Below, in pieces: positions 31,360 through 44,164 of a DNA stretch of 64,000 nucleotides. Location: assembly GCA_034440615.1 (NCBI GenBank), contig JAOTOM010002963.1, positions 62,001 through 126,000 of the forward strand. Reading direction: 5' to 3'. Numbering within the stretch: the stretch's first letter is position 1; each line of letters begins with the position of its first letter. The stretch is from Ashinkailepas kermadecensis. Taxonomy: Eukaryota; Arthropoda; Thecostraca; Neolepadidae. Both the position numbers and the translations under genes were made by a program. The notes beneath the pieces are model-generated. The model was not told the DNA's origin. It searched no databases and saw only the letters and a program-made list of their open reading frames with translations.

Positions 31360-34300
31360 ATTGCGTGACACAACCGCTTCCTCCGTGTAACTGGTCACTG
31401 CTGTGCCAGAGCGGCTGACGGCCGGCTGGGACCATAGGTCGCGTGACACAACCGCTTCCTCCGTGTAACTGGTCACTGCTGTGCCAGAGCGGCTGACGGC
31501 CGGCTGGGACCATAGGTCGCGTGACACAACCGCTTCCTCCGTGTAACTGGTCACTGCTGTGCCAGAGCGACTGACGGCCGGCTGGGACCATAGGTCGCGT
31601 GACACAACCGCTTCCTCCGTGTAACTGGTCACTGCTGTGCCAGAGCGACTGACGGCCGGCTGGGACTAGGTCGGGAATGCTGACGGCCGGCTGGGACCAT
31701 AGGTCGCGTGACACAACCGCTTCCTCCGTGTAACTGGTCACTGCTGTGCCAGAGCGGCTGACGGCCGGCTGGGACCATAGGTCGCGTGACACAACCGCTT
31801 CCTCCGTGTAACTGGTCACTGCTGTGCCAGAGCGACTGACGGCCGGCTGGGACCATAGGTCGCGTGACACAACCGCTTCCTCCGTGTAACTGGTCACTGC
31901 TGTGCCAGAGCGGCTGACGGCCGGCTGGGACCATAGGTCGCGTGACACAACCGCTTCCTCCGTGTAACTGGTCACTGCTGTGCCAGAGCGACTGACGGCC
32001 GGCTGGGACCATAGGTCGCGTGACACAACCGCTTCCTCCGTGTAACTGGTCACTGCTGTGCCAGAGCGGCTGACGGCCGGCTGGGACCATAGGTCGCGTG
32101 ACACAACCGCTTCCTCCGTGTAACTGGTCACTGCTGTGCCAGAGCGACTGACGGCCGGCTGGGACCATAGGTCGCGTGACACAACCGCTTCCTCCGTGTA
32201 ACTGGTCACTGCTGTGCCAGGAGCGACTGACGGCCGGCTGGGACCATAGGTCGCGTGACACAACCGCTTCCTCCGTGTAACTGGTCACTGCTGTGCCAGA
32301 GCGGCTGACGGCCGGCTGGGACCATAGGTCGCGTGACACAACCGCTTCCTCCGTGTAACTGGTCACTGCTGTGCCAGAGCGGCTGACGGCCGGCTGGGAC
32401 CATAGGTCGCGTGACACAACCGCTTCCTCCGTGTAACTGGTCACTGCTGTGCCAGAGCGACTGACGGCCGGCTGGGACCATAGGTCGCGTGACACAACCG
32501 CTTCCTCCGTGTAACTGGTCACTGCTGTGCCAGAGCGGCTGACGGCCGGCTGGGACCATAGGTCGCGTGACACAACCGCTTCCTCCGTGTAACTGGTCAC
32601 TGCTGTGCCAGAGCGACTGACGGCCGGCTGGGACCATAGGTCGCGTGACACAACCGCTTCCTCCGTGTAACTGGTCACTGCTGTGCCAGAGCGACTGACG
32701 GCCGGCTGGGACCATAGGTCGCGTGACACAACCGCTTCCTCCGTGTAACTGGTCACTGCTGTGCCAGAGCGACTGACGGCCGGCTGGGACCATAGGTCGC
32801 GTGACACAACCGCTTCCTCCGTGTAACTGGTCACTGCTGTGCCAGAGCGACTGACGGCCGGCTGGGACCATAGGTCGCGTGACACAACCGCTTCCTCCGT
32901 GTAACTGGTCACTGCTGTGCCAGAGCGGCTGACGGCCGGCTGGGACCATAGGTCGCGTGACACAACCGCTTCCTCCGTGTAACTGGTCACTGCTGTGCCA
33001 GAGCGACTGACGGCCGGCTGGGACCATAGGTCGCGTGACACAACCGCTTCCTCCGTGTAACTGGTCACTGCTGTGCCAGAGCGGCTGACGGCCGGCTGGG
33101 ACCATAGGTCGCGTGACACAACCGCTTCCTCCGTGTAACTGGTCACTGCTGTGCCAGAGCGACTGACGGCCGGCTGGGACCATAGGTCGCGTGACACAAC
33201 CGCTTCCTCCGTGTAACTGGTCACTGCTGTGCCAGAGCGACTGACGGCCGGCTGGGACCATAGGTCGCGTGACACAACCGCTTCCTCCGTGTAACTGGTC
33301 ACTGCTGTGCCAGAGCGGCTGACGGCCGGCTGGGACCATAGGTCGCGTGACACAACCGCTTCCTCCGTGTAACTGGTCACTGCTGTGCCAGAGCGGCTGA
33401 CGGCCGGCTGGGACCATAGGTCGCGTGACACAACCGCTTCCTCCGTGTAACTGGTCACTGCTGTGCCAGAGCGACTGACGGCCGGCTGGGACCATAGGTC
33501 GCGTGACACAACCGCTTCCTCCGTGTAACTGGTCACTGCTGTGCCAGAGCGACTGACGGCCGGCTGGGACCATAGGTCGCGTGACACAACCGCTTCCTCC
33601 GTGTAACTGGTCACTGCTGTGCCAGAGCGGCTGACGGCCGGCTGGGACCATAGGTCGCGTGACACAACCGCTTCCTCCGTGTAACTGGTCACTGCTGTGC
33701 CAGAGCGACTGACGGCCGGCTGGGACCTATAGGTCGCGTGACACAACCGCTTCCTCCGTGTAACTGGTCACTGCTGTGCCAGAGCGACTGACGGCCGGCT
33801 GGGACCTTAGGTCGCGTGACACAACCGCTTCCTCCGTGTAACTGGTCACTGCTGTGCCAGAGCGGCTGACGGCCGGCTGGGACCATAGGTCGCGTGACAC
33901 AACCGCTTCCTCCGTGTAACTGGTCACTGCTGTGCCAGAGCGACTGACGGCCGGCTGGGACCATAGGTCGCGTGACACAACCGCTTCCTCCGTGTAACTG
34001 GTCACTGCTGTGCCAGAGCGGCTGACGGCCGGCTGGGACCATAGGTCGCGTGACACAACCGCTTCCTCCGTGTAACTGGTCACTGCTGTGCCAGAGCGGC
34101 TGACGGCCGGCTGGGACCATAGGTCGCGTGACACAACCGCTTCCTCCGTGTAACTGGTCACTGCTGTGCCAGAGCGACTGACGGCCGGCTGGGACCATAG
34201 GTCGCGTGACACAACCGCTTCCTCCGTGTAACTGGTCACTGCTGTGCCAGAGCGACTGACGGCCGGCTGGGACCATAGGTCGCGTGACACAACCGCTTCC

Positions 34301-35058
34301 TCCGTGTAACTGGTCACTGCTGTGCCAGAGCGGCTGACGGCCGGCTGGGACCATAGGTCGCGTGACACAACCGCTTCCTCCGTGTAACTGGTCACTGCTG
34401 TGCCAGAGCGGCTGACGGCCGGCTGGGACCATAGGTCGCGTGACACAACCGCTTCCTCCGTGTAACTGGTCACTGCTGTGCCAGAGCGACTGACGGCCGG
34501 CTGGGACCATAGGTCGCGTGACACAACCGCTTCCTCCGTGTAACTGGTCACTGCTGTGCCAGAGCGACTGACGGCCGGCTGGGACCATAGGTCGCGTGAC
34601 ACAACCGCTTCCTCCGTGTAACTGGTCACTGCTGTGCCAGAGCGACTGACGGCCGGCTGGGACCATAGGTCGCGTGACACAACCGCTTCCTCCGTGTAAC
34701 TGGTCACTGCTGTGCCAGAGCGGCTGACGGCCGGCTGGGACCATAGGTCGCGTGACACAACCGCTTCCTCCGTGTAACTGGTCACTGCTGTGCCAGAGCG
34801 ACTGACGGCCGGCTGGGACCTTAGGTCGCGTGACACAACCGCTTCCTCCGTGTAACTGGTCACTGCTGTGCCAGAGCGGCTGACGGCCGGCTGGGACCAT
34901 AGGTCGCGTGACACAACCGCTTCCTCCGTGTAACTGGTCACTGCTGTGCCAGAGCGGCTGACGGCCGGCTGGGACCATAGGTCGCGTGACACAACCGCTT
35001 CCTCCGTGTAACTGGTCACTGCTGTGCCAGAGCGACTGACGGCCGGCTGGGACCTTAG
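31360..35058 (-). repeat. 78-bp satellite, 47 full units plus one truncated unit
   Basis: The unit begins GTCGCGTGACACAACCGC and ends GGCTGGGACCATAG. Four units run from 31360, a truncated unit of about 33 bp lies at 31670-31702, and 43 units fill 31703-35058 with just two single-base insertions (near 32220 and 33727). Units are nearly identical except one site, GAGCGRCTGACGG (21 units G, 26 units A), and CCATAG changed to CCTTAG at the ends of units 31, 44 and 47. Since 78 is 26 codons, two minus-strand frames are stop-free over most of the array, giving apparent proteins of up to 705 residues. All plus frames are closed. There is no start context, splice signal or domain, so I call no gene. 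Confidence 0.95.
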
Positions 35059-35094
35059 GTCGCAGTGACGGTCAGCGGAGCTCCAGTAAATTCC

Positions 35095-35128
35095 CGCCAC
35101 CGTCTCACAGAGCTGTGAGACGGTGGCG
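35095..35128. repeat. Perfect 16-bp-arm hairpin at the satellite edge
   Basis: CGCCACCGTCTCACAG (35095-35110) and its exact reverse complement (35113-35128) are separated by AG. It lies 36 bp beyond the last 78-bp unit. Confidence 0.95.
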
Positions 35129-35514
35129 AGAGAACCGTGAAACAGTTCTCATCTATAAGAGCTGTCAAATGTTGGTGAATACTGTGTTCTGTGTATGGAA
35201 AGTGCAGTGGTACTATATCAAATATTGAGGGCATTCGAGATTGGTGCTTGAGTGCTGGTCACTTTTAGCTGCTTTGGGAGGGTCCTTGTCTTTCAGTACT
35301 TATAGGTTTAGCGTGAAAGCGTATGAGGTTGCTCCCCCTGCACTCAATGATTGGAAACTGTTCAGTCGATGCTAAGTTAGGCCGTGTAATTACCGCCATT
35401 CAACTCCTCCCGAGAGTTACGGATATTTGCCTATGGCGTTGACATTTTGTGCTACAATACTTGGAGCCAACCCAGCTCGAAACTATGATCCATTCCCCGA
35501 CCCATGGACGCGGA

Positions 35515-35815
35515 ACACCGCTCTCCATCAGTGTGGGGAGGAGTGTAGTTGTCACCACAGCAGAACACAGCAGAACACCGCTCTCCATCAGCATGGGGAG
35601 GAGTGTAGCTGTCACCACAGCAGAACACAGCAGAACACCGCTCTCCATCAGCATGGGGAGGAGTGTAGTTGTCACCACAGCAGAACACAGCAGAACACCG
35701 CTCTCCATCAGCGTGGGGAGGAGTGTAGCTGTCACCACAGCAGAACACAGCAGAACACCGCTCTCCATCAGCATGGGGAGGAGTGTAGCTGTCACAACAG
35801 CAGACCATGCTGAAC
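35515..35815 (+). repeat. 60-bp tandem array, 5 units
   Basis: Units share CAGCAGAACACCGCTCTCCA and GGGGAGGAGTGTAG.TGTCAC. Units 1 and 3 have GTAGTTGTC; units 2, 4 and 5 have GTAGCTGTC. The 60-bp length (20 codons) opens frames on both strands. The stretch 35130-35510 before it shows nothing recognised. Confidence 0.95.
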
Positions 35816-36034
35816 AGCAGGAAAACAGCACCGGAGAGGGGATCAGAATTGTTCGAACGGAATGCCATCACTAAGTACTAAGCTTTCTAAAGTTTCCATT
35901 TCCACACTAGAACATATTGGTTGCAACATTTGGTGAAATCGACCTTTAAATGTTCAGAGTTAAGACTCCTTCCCAATTATTGTCAAACAGTGTGATCGTA
36001 GCTAACTGCCAACTAATTACTCTGCGTGTGCGTC

Positions 36035-36285
36035 ACACTGGTGCACTCCGCCTCCTCGATACAGCCGACACCCTGCAGTGACGTTTCATCGCGCCCCGTG
36101 CTGACCTCCCACAGGTCACCGGTGCATTCCGCCTCCTAGATGCAGCCGGCACTCTGCAGTGACGTTTCATGGCGCCCCGTGCTGACCTCCCACAGGTCAC
36201 CGGTGCATTCCGCCTCCTGGACACAGCCGACACCCTGCAGTGACGTTTGTTGGCGCCCCGTGCTGATCCCTCGCAGGTCACGGTA
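36035..36285 (+). repeat. 81-bp tandem array, 3 units
   Basis: Each unit carries CCGCCTCC..GA.ACAGCCG, CCCTGCAGTGACGTTT and GGCGCCCCGTGCTGA, with GGTCACCGGTGCATT between units. Confidence 0.9.
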
Positions 36286-36310
36286 AAACGGCTCATTAGC
36301 TCAAGAAATC

Positions 36311-36575
36311 GTGACGTTGCTGTACGCGGTATATATGCTGTAATGGTGACGTTGCTGTACGCGGTATATATGCTGTAATCGTGACGTTGCTGTACGCGGT
36401 ATATATGCTGTAATGGTGACGTTGCTGTACGCGGTATATATGCTGTAATGGTGACGTTGCTGTACGCGGTATATATGCTGTAATGGTGACGTTGCTGTAC
36501 GCGGTATATATGCTGTAATGGTGACGTTGCTGTACGCGGTATATATGCTGTAATCGTGACGTTGCTGTACGCGGT
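36311..36575 (+). repeat. 35-bp tandem array, 8 units
   Basis: GTGACGTTGCTGTACGCGGT starts at 36311, 36346, 36381, 36416, 36451, 36486, 36521 and 36556. Units are identical apart from one C/G site preceding GTGACG (C before units 1, 3 and 8). The eighth unit is cut after CGCGGT. Each full unit includes TATATATGC. Confidence 0.97.
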
Positions 36576-36599
36576 CGAGCGCATCACTGCTGGCCAGCC

Positions 36600-39500
36600 A
36601 TTTAACGGGACTCAACTCGTCACCCAAGTTGGTCGCTTGGACTGCGCTGGCCGCGACACTGGTGACGTCACGACACAAAAGGCGGCCCGGATGGCTCGTT
36701 GAGTCGACGACACATAATGCACAGTCGCCCGGAATGGCTTCCCATGGCGGTGGCGCAGATGGCGGGTGGGCCAGGGGTGCCGTTCTGGTGATGTACGTGT
36801 TGAAGCCGCCTGTCCCCACGAGCTGGAAGCACAGAATATATCAGCAAAAGGCGGACGGAAGTGTGCGGCGAAGTGTGCGTTCATCATGGTGAAGGAAAAT
36901 TCTGCTCGGGAAATGTCTGATTTGTATTGGTGGCATGACCTTGAAGTCGGCTAGAATGTGCTTCAACTCCTTTAGCTGTGCATGCCTGTTCCCGTCGTAC
37001 ACGGAGTATTGTAAAGTATCAGCCGCTTCCCTGTCGAGTTGGCCTTCATTGGGAGACTCAAAGCAATGCAGACGAAATTAATCGGCAACGCCACTAGTTA
37101 TTATTGTTCACGCAAGTTAGCATCCTGAGTGTATTGCATATTTGCGTGGGGGAAGTCGCCGCAGTGTTTCTTTCTTCTTTACTAGCCTCATTTTGAATAC
37201 GTGTTATTTTGTAGGTCCCATACCTCCATCCCGCCATAGGAAAGCAGGACAAATTGCGCTTTAACTAATTTTGTCGCAGTGACGCATTATGAGCATGTCA
37301 CCAGATCGTAGCTATATATATATGTACTGATCATTGTTCTGCCCCCTGAAAAAAGGTTTCATATCGATATCGAGTAAGCTCATGCGCATGAGGGTCTGAA
37401 TTGAGTAATGTTCATATTTTTATCAGGACGGTTGTCGTGAAAAATGTCATTCCTTGACCTTGACCTTGATCTTGACTTTGACCTTGACGCTGGTTTCTTC
37501 ACGGTAGCGGTTGCACCAGATCGCGCATAAAAATATGCTCGCATCATTTTTCTACCCCATGAAAAACGTATTGCATGGAAGGAGTTTCATTTCCAATTTG
37601 ATTAAATTCAGGCGATACCTACGGGATGGAGCATGGTATTGAAAGTCCATATCCAGGTCGTGGGTTTGTAGGGGTGGCGGCTCTGCCGTCGGTGGGGTGT
37701 GGGGGTGGTGGGTTCGGTGGCTTGGCGGGTGTGGCGGGTGTTTTGGTGTGTGACTGGGGAAGCTGCGCGTGTGAGATGTTAATGGGTGTGTGAAAGGTAA
37801 GGCTAACCAAGCCTAACTGAAACTGATCTGATTGATTTAGGGCTAATCTGAACTATTGGGGCTTTATTTTAACTGCGACTGCACTTCAACACGGCTGAAC
37901 ATGTGCTGGCTCTAGACATATACTGGGGTAACTATCTCCTTTTCTGCTATGCCTGTGTCAGGGATGTGTTGTGCTGTGTTTCCCCGCCACCTCCACCACA
38001 CATTCCCCAAACCCCAGCCGACTTGATGTTTTTCGAGCTACCGTCCCTAACACGAGTTTGTATGTGTGTGAGGTCAAAGTTTTGGGAACACCATATAGGT
38101 AAATGAGTGCTTCTAGCCAAATTAGAAAGAATACGTTGTATTTAGAAAATTAATGAGAATGTAATTTGCTCTTGGTTTCTGTAGGTTCTGTAGGTTAGGT
38201 TAGGACTTGTCCCAAGTTGGGACTTTTTGGACGCTAATGGTAGTATAATTTTGTACACTGTACCGCACGAAATAGGTGCCTGTGATAAGCCCCAAGCGGC
38301 TTCCGCTGGTCCTTAAAGCTACCTAAAGCACATGCATTCTCCTCATTCACTTCACATTCGTTCGTCCCATTCATTCTCTCCTTATTAATTAATGAAATGC
38401 TTGGTCCCCAAATTTTGCTCCCCCCCTCAGCGGTACACAAACACATATATCGACGGACCATTGCTCTATTTTTGATGGTAGGTTGGCCGAATATGTAAAC
38501 CTTCCACTGCCATCATAGCTGGCCTCGCCATTATTGGCAGCGTTCCTCGCCTGGATGAAGTCTTAACTGCCACGAGGGGGCTCATCGTACTGGCTCCGAG
38601 GGCTTATACACGTGCTCTGGTGTCTTTGACTGACATACCTAACCTTACAAACCGGGCCTTATTCGCCGTACACTTGCGACCAAGTGAACGTGCTCACGGG
38701 CGGGCACGGATCCCTACCACGTTGGGCACGCCAAACCTGTCCGTACGTTCCCCCGAAACGCTATACAGCTCCGTGTCCAAACGTATAGCGAACGGGGGCG
38801 GACCCACGACCGTGCAGTATTTTTCATTACCCTATTGTTCGGCGCCAAACTCGACGGACGCAAGGTGAGGCTTCCCTTGACAGCCCATCCCACCTGCATC
38901 CCATGCCCGCCCCCATCTGCGCCCCTGGGTCACAGAGGCCAGCGGGATTTCGCAGTTAAAGAATTAGAGCATGTGCTAATGCCCCCGAAGTGTCCGTTCA
39001 TCGCACCCTCTCGCAATTCGACATCATCCAAACGCAGATCATATATATATATATATAAACAACAGTAATATTCTAGACAAGTTAAAAACTGGCTTTGACA
39101 CTCATTACCCTTACCCGGGAATGTTCAGTCCATAGGAGGACGGCTCGAAGGTCGACTGCCTCGCTTGTAAATTTACTTCATATGACAATGTTACTCCTTA
39201 GGCAAATACACAACATCATGTGAACATCATCCCTTGTGTTCAGGTAAAGTTTCGATTGCAACGAAAAGGGTTGCACCACGGCAGGTGGGTAGCTATAGCA
39301 TTATTGTTTGAACTCCTGTTAGTCTAAAGGCCGAGTTTGTTTAGACGGGGAGAGGAAGACAGGAATTGTTGCAAGCATAATTGTGCTGTAATCCATGTTT
39401 TACTTTATCCGATCCTGCTCCGTTCCTGTTCCTGTCCATCACTGCCGACTGCTGCCACAAAATTTATATAATTAATCTAATATATTTAAATTTATATACA

Positions 39501-39835
39501 CCACATCTCATTACACCCACGCACTTCTTACACACACACTACTCGCCATCTCAATCCTTGCAGGCGGCACACTCCCTCCGCGACACACTCCCTCCCCACC
39601 CTGAATTTATCCTATTTGGTCCCTCCCATAAAACAGGTCGCCCCTTTCAGTAAAGTGAATGACGTTGAGGAGGCAGAAGCTGCGTGATAGAACTTAGGTT
39701 GGTTCGGAAAGGTTTGGGAAAGAGGAAGACATGTCAGACGTATGACACTCACATGCCCGATGGTTTTCGCCCTCCAGCCGTCGTCACTCTCCGCTGCCCG
39801 GCACTTCATGTCACGTCTGCCTCCATTTTCATGAG
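36600..39835. other. No supported gene; small repeats only
   Basis: A CTTGAC hexamer run lies at 37455-37492, TTAGGTTAGG at 38185-38200 and (TA)n at 39040-39056. GTGGTGGGTTCGGTGG-rich sequence at 37660-37750 is low-complexity. No coding domain recognised. Confidence 0.45.
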
Positions 39836-39846
39836 TGAGAGTCCGT

Positions 39847-40306
<460 letters not shown>

Positions 40307-40309
40307 TCC

Positions 40310-43095
40310 CGGAGCGATTTTTTCGAGAGCCCTTCTGCCAAGCTGCCAGATTTTCTTCCATTCCGTAGCTCCGCCTTTTCTAATTTCCAGCCACTCCCAT
40401 GGCTCCGGATTCGGTTCTGCCTCTTGATTGGTGGGAGTGTTTTTTTTTCTTCCCCTTAGGCAGTGTGTATGGTGAAGCCGCCTGGGGCTGTCAGGACGGT
40501 CTGCCGGTCTGGAAATTTATACTGAGAGTTTTCACCGGGGCTGGCTCACAGCTGGCCGGGCACCCTTCTGTTGTTTTGGTCCAGACGGGAGGCTGATGCC
40601 AGTTTTTTATGCCGCCTTTGAAGGCGACACGTACCGAGGGTCGGGTTCAGCTTCAAGGTAATACGAGAGGGGAGGGAGAAGGTAGCCGGGATGTGGCCGG
40701 GCGTCTTTCGGCCTGGTCGGATGGGAAAATGTTGAAAATGCATACCTAAGGAATGTAAACCTCCTTACAGGTTCGAGCCTTGGCAGCGGTGAAAAACTTG
40801 TCTCGGTCGGAACGAACTCACGAACTACTTGCTGGTATCTGCTGCCATGCTATGCAAATGTCGTCAATGTTCCACACAGGCTACAGTTTAATCATTTCGG
40901 AGCCAAGCGAGCACAATGGGGATCCATAAGGATCCCCAGGGCATCCCTAAGGGTGAGGGCTGAGTTGGTGGATTACTTTTTCGTATCGTTCTCTTACTGT
41001 TAGCAGTCCGCTAATTTGTATTGCAATAGAGAATCACAACTGCGTCGGGAAAGTGTAAGGTCCAGTGACGGGTACAGAATGGGGTAGGCAGTCGGAGCCC
41101 AGCCAAGGTTTTGTCCGGGGAACCCAAATGTTTTTAAAATTACAATGTAGAGCGACAAAAATCAGCTAGTTTTATATGATACAAGCCAAAATTGTCCGTG
41201 AAAGAGATACGGGAAGTTCCCCTTGATAGTGTCCTGCCAAGTGGGTAATTGAGGTAGAGGTATCATGAACATAATGCTAATTGTCCTAGTTACTCGAAAT
41301 TAAGTTGTCACTAATCATTTTAAGAAAACAATTAAAATGGGGACTTTAAGGTGCCTTCTTTAAAAATATTAGTAGGTGACCTCCCTCGAAATCCGTTTCC
41401 CCAACGCCAATCCTAGGCACGCGACTGCCTTGTCTTCATTTGAGTGCATGCGCTCGTGTCTAAAAGTTGAATACTGTACGGATATCCGAATAGAAGATTC
41501 CTACATGTAATAGCTCATCAACCCCCCCCCCCCCCCAGCATCCATTGCCTACATCATCCCATGCTTGCGATGGATGCATTGACTGACGTAAATTCTGGAC
41601 TATTCGCTGCATTTCGTCCTGCACATCTTCATTATCAGTTGCTCAACGGTGAACAACGAGATGAATGTAAAACCCGTGCTCGATCGACCTCGAATAGAAC
41701 AGCTCCAGATTGGCCGGCCGGCCGGACTTGGGTGAGCAAACTGCATTTCAGCTGGCTCAATAACAAATATGACTCAGCCTGAAATACAGCGGAATAAATC
41801 GGCAGCTGAGACGAGGAAATCGACAGCCTGATCCGATGCGGTGATACAGCGCCATTTCGAGATTGGACGCCGGTCAGAACGGCCGACTCGTCGGTGCCGA
41901 CAGCATTGGACGTGATCCCCTGGCGGATATTGCCCTGAGGTCACGCTAGTGGTCCCAACAGAGGTCAGCAGACTGACAGCAGTCCCCACGCGCACTTGCA
42001 GGGTGTTCAGCCGCAAATACGCACCTTTCCGCAGGCTCCGTGTGCTCCATAGCCTCTGCAGCGGGAGGCAGCATTTCCTGCCCTGACAAGAGGCTGAGAC
42101 AGACCTGTAGTAGATGTTTCTGTAAATTCAATCCTCCATCTGTCATGAAATATGTATATGAAATATGAAACATGGTTTGCGATTTGATTCACCTTTATTC
42201 GATTTTTATTCATTAACGTTATTATATTTTGTATCGTGTATGCAATGCACATGCATTTGTATTATTCCCAGTTGTGATTTCGATATTTATTCAATGTGCA
42301 AACACCGCAGACCTTATTTTGAAGCCGAGCTCCATTGCTAGATATGCGACTGGCAGGCCGATTGTGAATGCGCTGCGCCGAACTGTCACCTTTCATTTTA
42401 CTCACCTTTGATTTTACTCACCTCCTACATTTTGGCACTTACATGAATACTGAGACACCATAAGATGCCTGCCCTGGCTCGTTCAGCACCCCTAATGGCG
42501 TCTAATGCTGGTATATGAAATCGGGCGACACCATGCAATAATAGCAAAAAAGGCATGCTGTCTTTTGGCGCATGTTCTTTCCTGCACCAGGCTAAGTTAA
42601 TGCAAGGTGTCAAACATGAGCGGCGTCACGGTGGGGAAACCGGGAAAACGTCATCGCCAATCCTCGCGAAATTTAGCATTACGCCTATGGAGTTGCATAT
42701 AAAAAAAAGTCGACTGCAGAAACCCGTTCGCTCCCATCATCGAAGATCCGTGGCGATCTCCAAGAAAATAGGATATTCTACTTAATATTGCTTACTCCCA
42801 ATAGACTCACTGTTAAAGGAAAAACTCACCGAGCTCTCTCATCCTGAAATGCAATTCATTGTGAAGTTTATACCCCCCCCCCTCCTCCACACACCCATAT
42901 ATATATACCTGTGTATTGAAATGGAACTGCTTATTCCAAGTTGATTGCCCATGTTTACGTGAATGGCGTCGCGTCACGCCTGTGTGCACAATGCTATATC
43001 ATGCCAGTACATCGCATAGTGCAAAGAAATGGACTAACCATTCCTGTAGCATGTAGTATTGGGCCGCCGTTGACGGATCCGCTGGTGCGTATGTC
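40310..43095. other. No supported gene; small signals
   Basis: A perfect 8-bp-arm hairpin GGGGATCC..GGATCCCC sits at 40918-40937 and a C15 run near 41522. A box B-like GGTTCGAGCC at 40770 has no matching box A. No protein domain recognised. Confidence 0.45.
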
Positions 43096-43099
43096 GTCC

Positions 43100-43585
43100 A
43101 GTGGCCGTCTTACCCAGCTGGTGCTCAGTGCCGTCTTACCCAGCTGGTGCTCAGTGGCCGTCTTACCCAGCTGGTGCTCAGTGCCGTCTTACCCAGCTGG
43201 TGCTCAGTGCCGTCTTACCCAGCTGGTGCTCAGTGCCGTCTTACCCAGCTGGTGCTCAGTGCCGTCTTACCCAGCTGGTGCCGTCTTACCCAGCTGGTGC
43301 TCAGTGGCCGTCTTACCCAGCTGGTGCCGTCTTACCCAGCTGGTGCCGTCTTACCCAGCTGGTGCCGTCTTACCCAGCTGGTGCTCAGTGGCCGTCTTAC
43401 CCAGCTGGTGCCGTCTTACCCAGCTGGTGCTCAGTGGCCGTCTTACCCAGCTGGTGCCGTCTTACCCAGCTGGTGCCGTCTTACCCAGCTGGTGCTCAGT
43501 GGCCGTCTTACCCAGCTGGTGCCGTCTTACCCAGCTGGTGCCGTCTTACCCAGCTGGTGCCGTCTTACCCAGCTGGTGCTGTGAC
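43100..43585 (+). repeat. 19/26-bp composite tandem array
   Basis: The core GCCGTCTTACCCAGCTGGT (19 bp) repeats about 22 times. Some units have an added CTCAGTG or CTCAGTGG insert between cores, giving 26- or 27-bp units. The left third is all long units; the rest mixes runs of short units with single long ones. Confidence 0.95.
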
Positions 43586-43669
43586 GCCTGTCCCGCTGAC
43601 GTGACGGGCCGCCAAACTGAACAGAATCTGGTCTGCAAAATTCAATTTCAGATTGGCAAGTCAAGAAGC

Positions 43670-43800
43670 CATCGGACATCGGACCTCGAACATCGGACAT
43701 CGGGCGGACATCGGACATCGGACATCGGACATCGGACATCGGGCATCGAACATCGGACATCGGACATCGGATATCGGACATAGGACCTCGAACGAACATC
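43670..43800 (+). repeat. 7-bp GGACATC array
   Basis: About 15 copies of CGGACAT/CGAACAT with occasional 2-4-bp inserts. Confidence 0.9.
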
Positions 43801-44164
43801 GGACAGAGCAGGCGCTCAGTTCGCCTCCGCTAAAATAAGCATCTCTCAGACACTCGCCTACCGAAGCCAAAAGCTTGACGATAAGAGATGTGCTTGAGAG
43901 TGATACGGAACGGATACGCCTTTGAGGATCACCATAGAGTGTAGCACCCCATATTGAGAGACTCGACACAGATATATGCACATAGTGCACGTCCTGAACA
44001 GCAACACAATTGGTACTGATAGTAATATTATCGAATCAATTCACGTCCAAAAACACAGACCTGCAATAAACTCACAGCAAACGTTAACACCCACGATCTA
44101 GCAGGTGTAGTTGCAGTCCTATTGTTATTCGCAGGCTCGTTCCAACCCTTTTACAATGTACCAG

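Noticed and set aside
31629..33746. A 705-residue minus-strand protein
   Set aside because: It exists only because the satellite unit is 78 bp (26 codons). A second minus frame is equally open, single-base insertions break the frame, and there is no domain or start context.
36311..36575. CRISPR-like array of 35-bp repeats
   Set aside because: Units are contiguous with no variable spacers, in a eukaryotic repeat context, with no cas genes. The same holds for the 37-bp array at 52674-52938.
40770..40785. Box B-like GGTTCGAGCC as a tRNA or SINE signal
   Set aside because: No box A at a sensible distance and no foldable tRNA arms.
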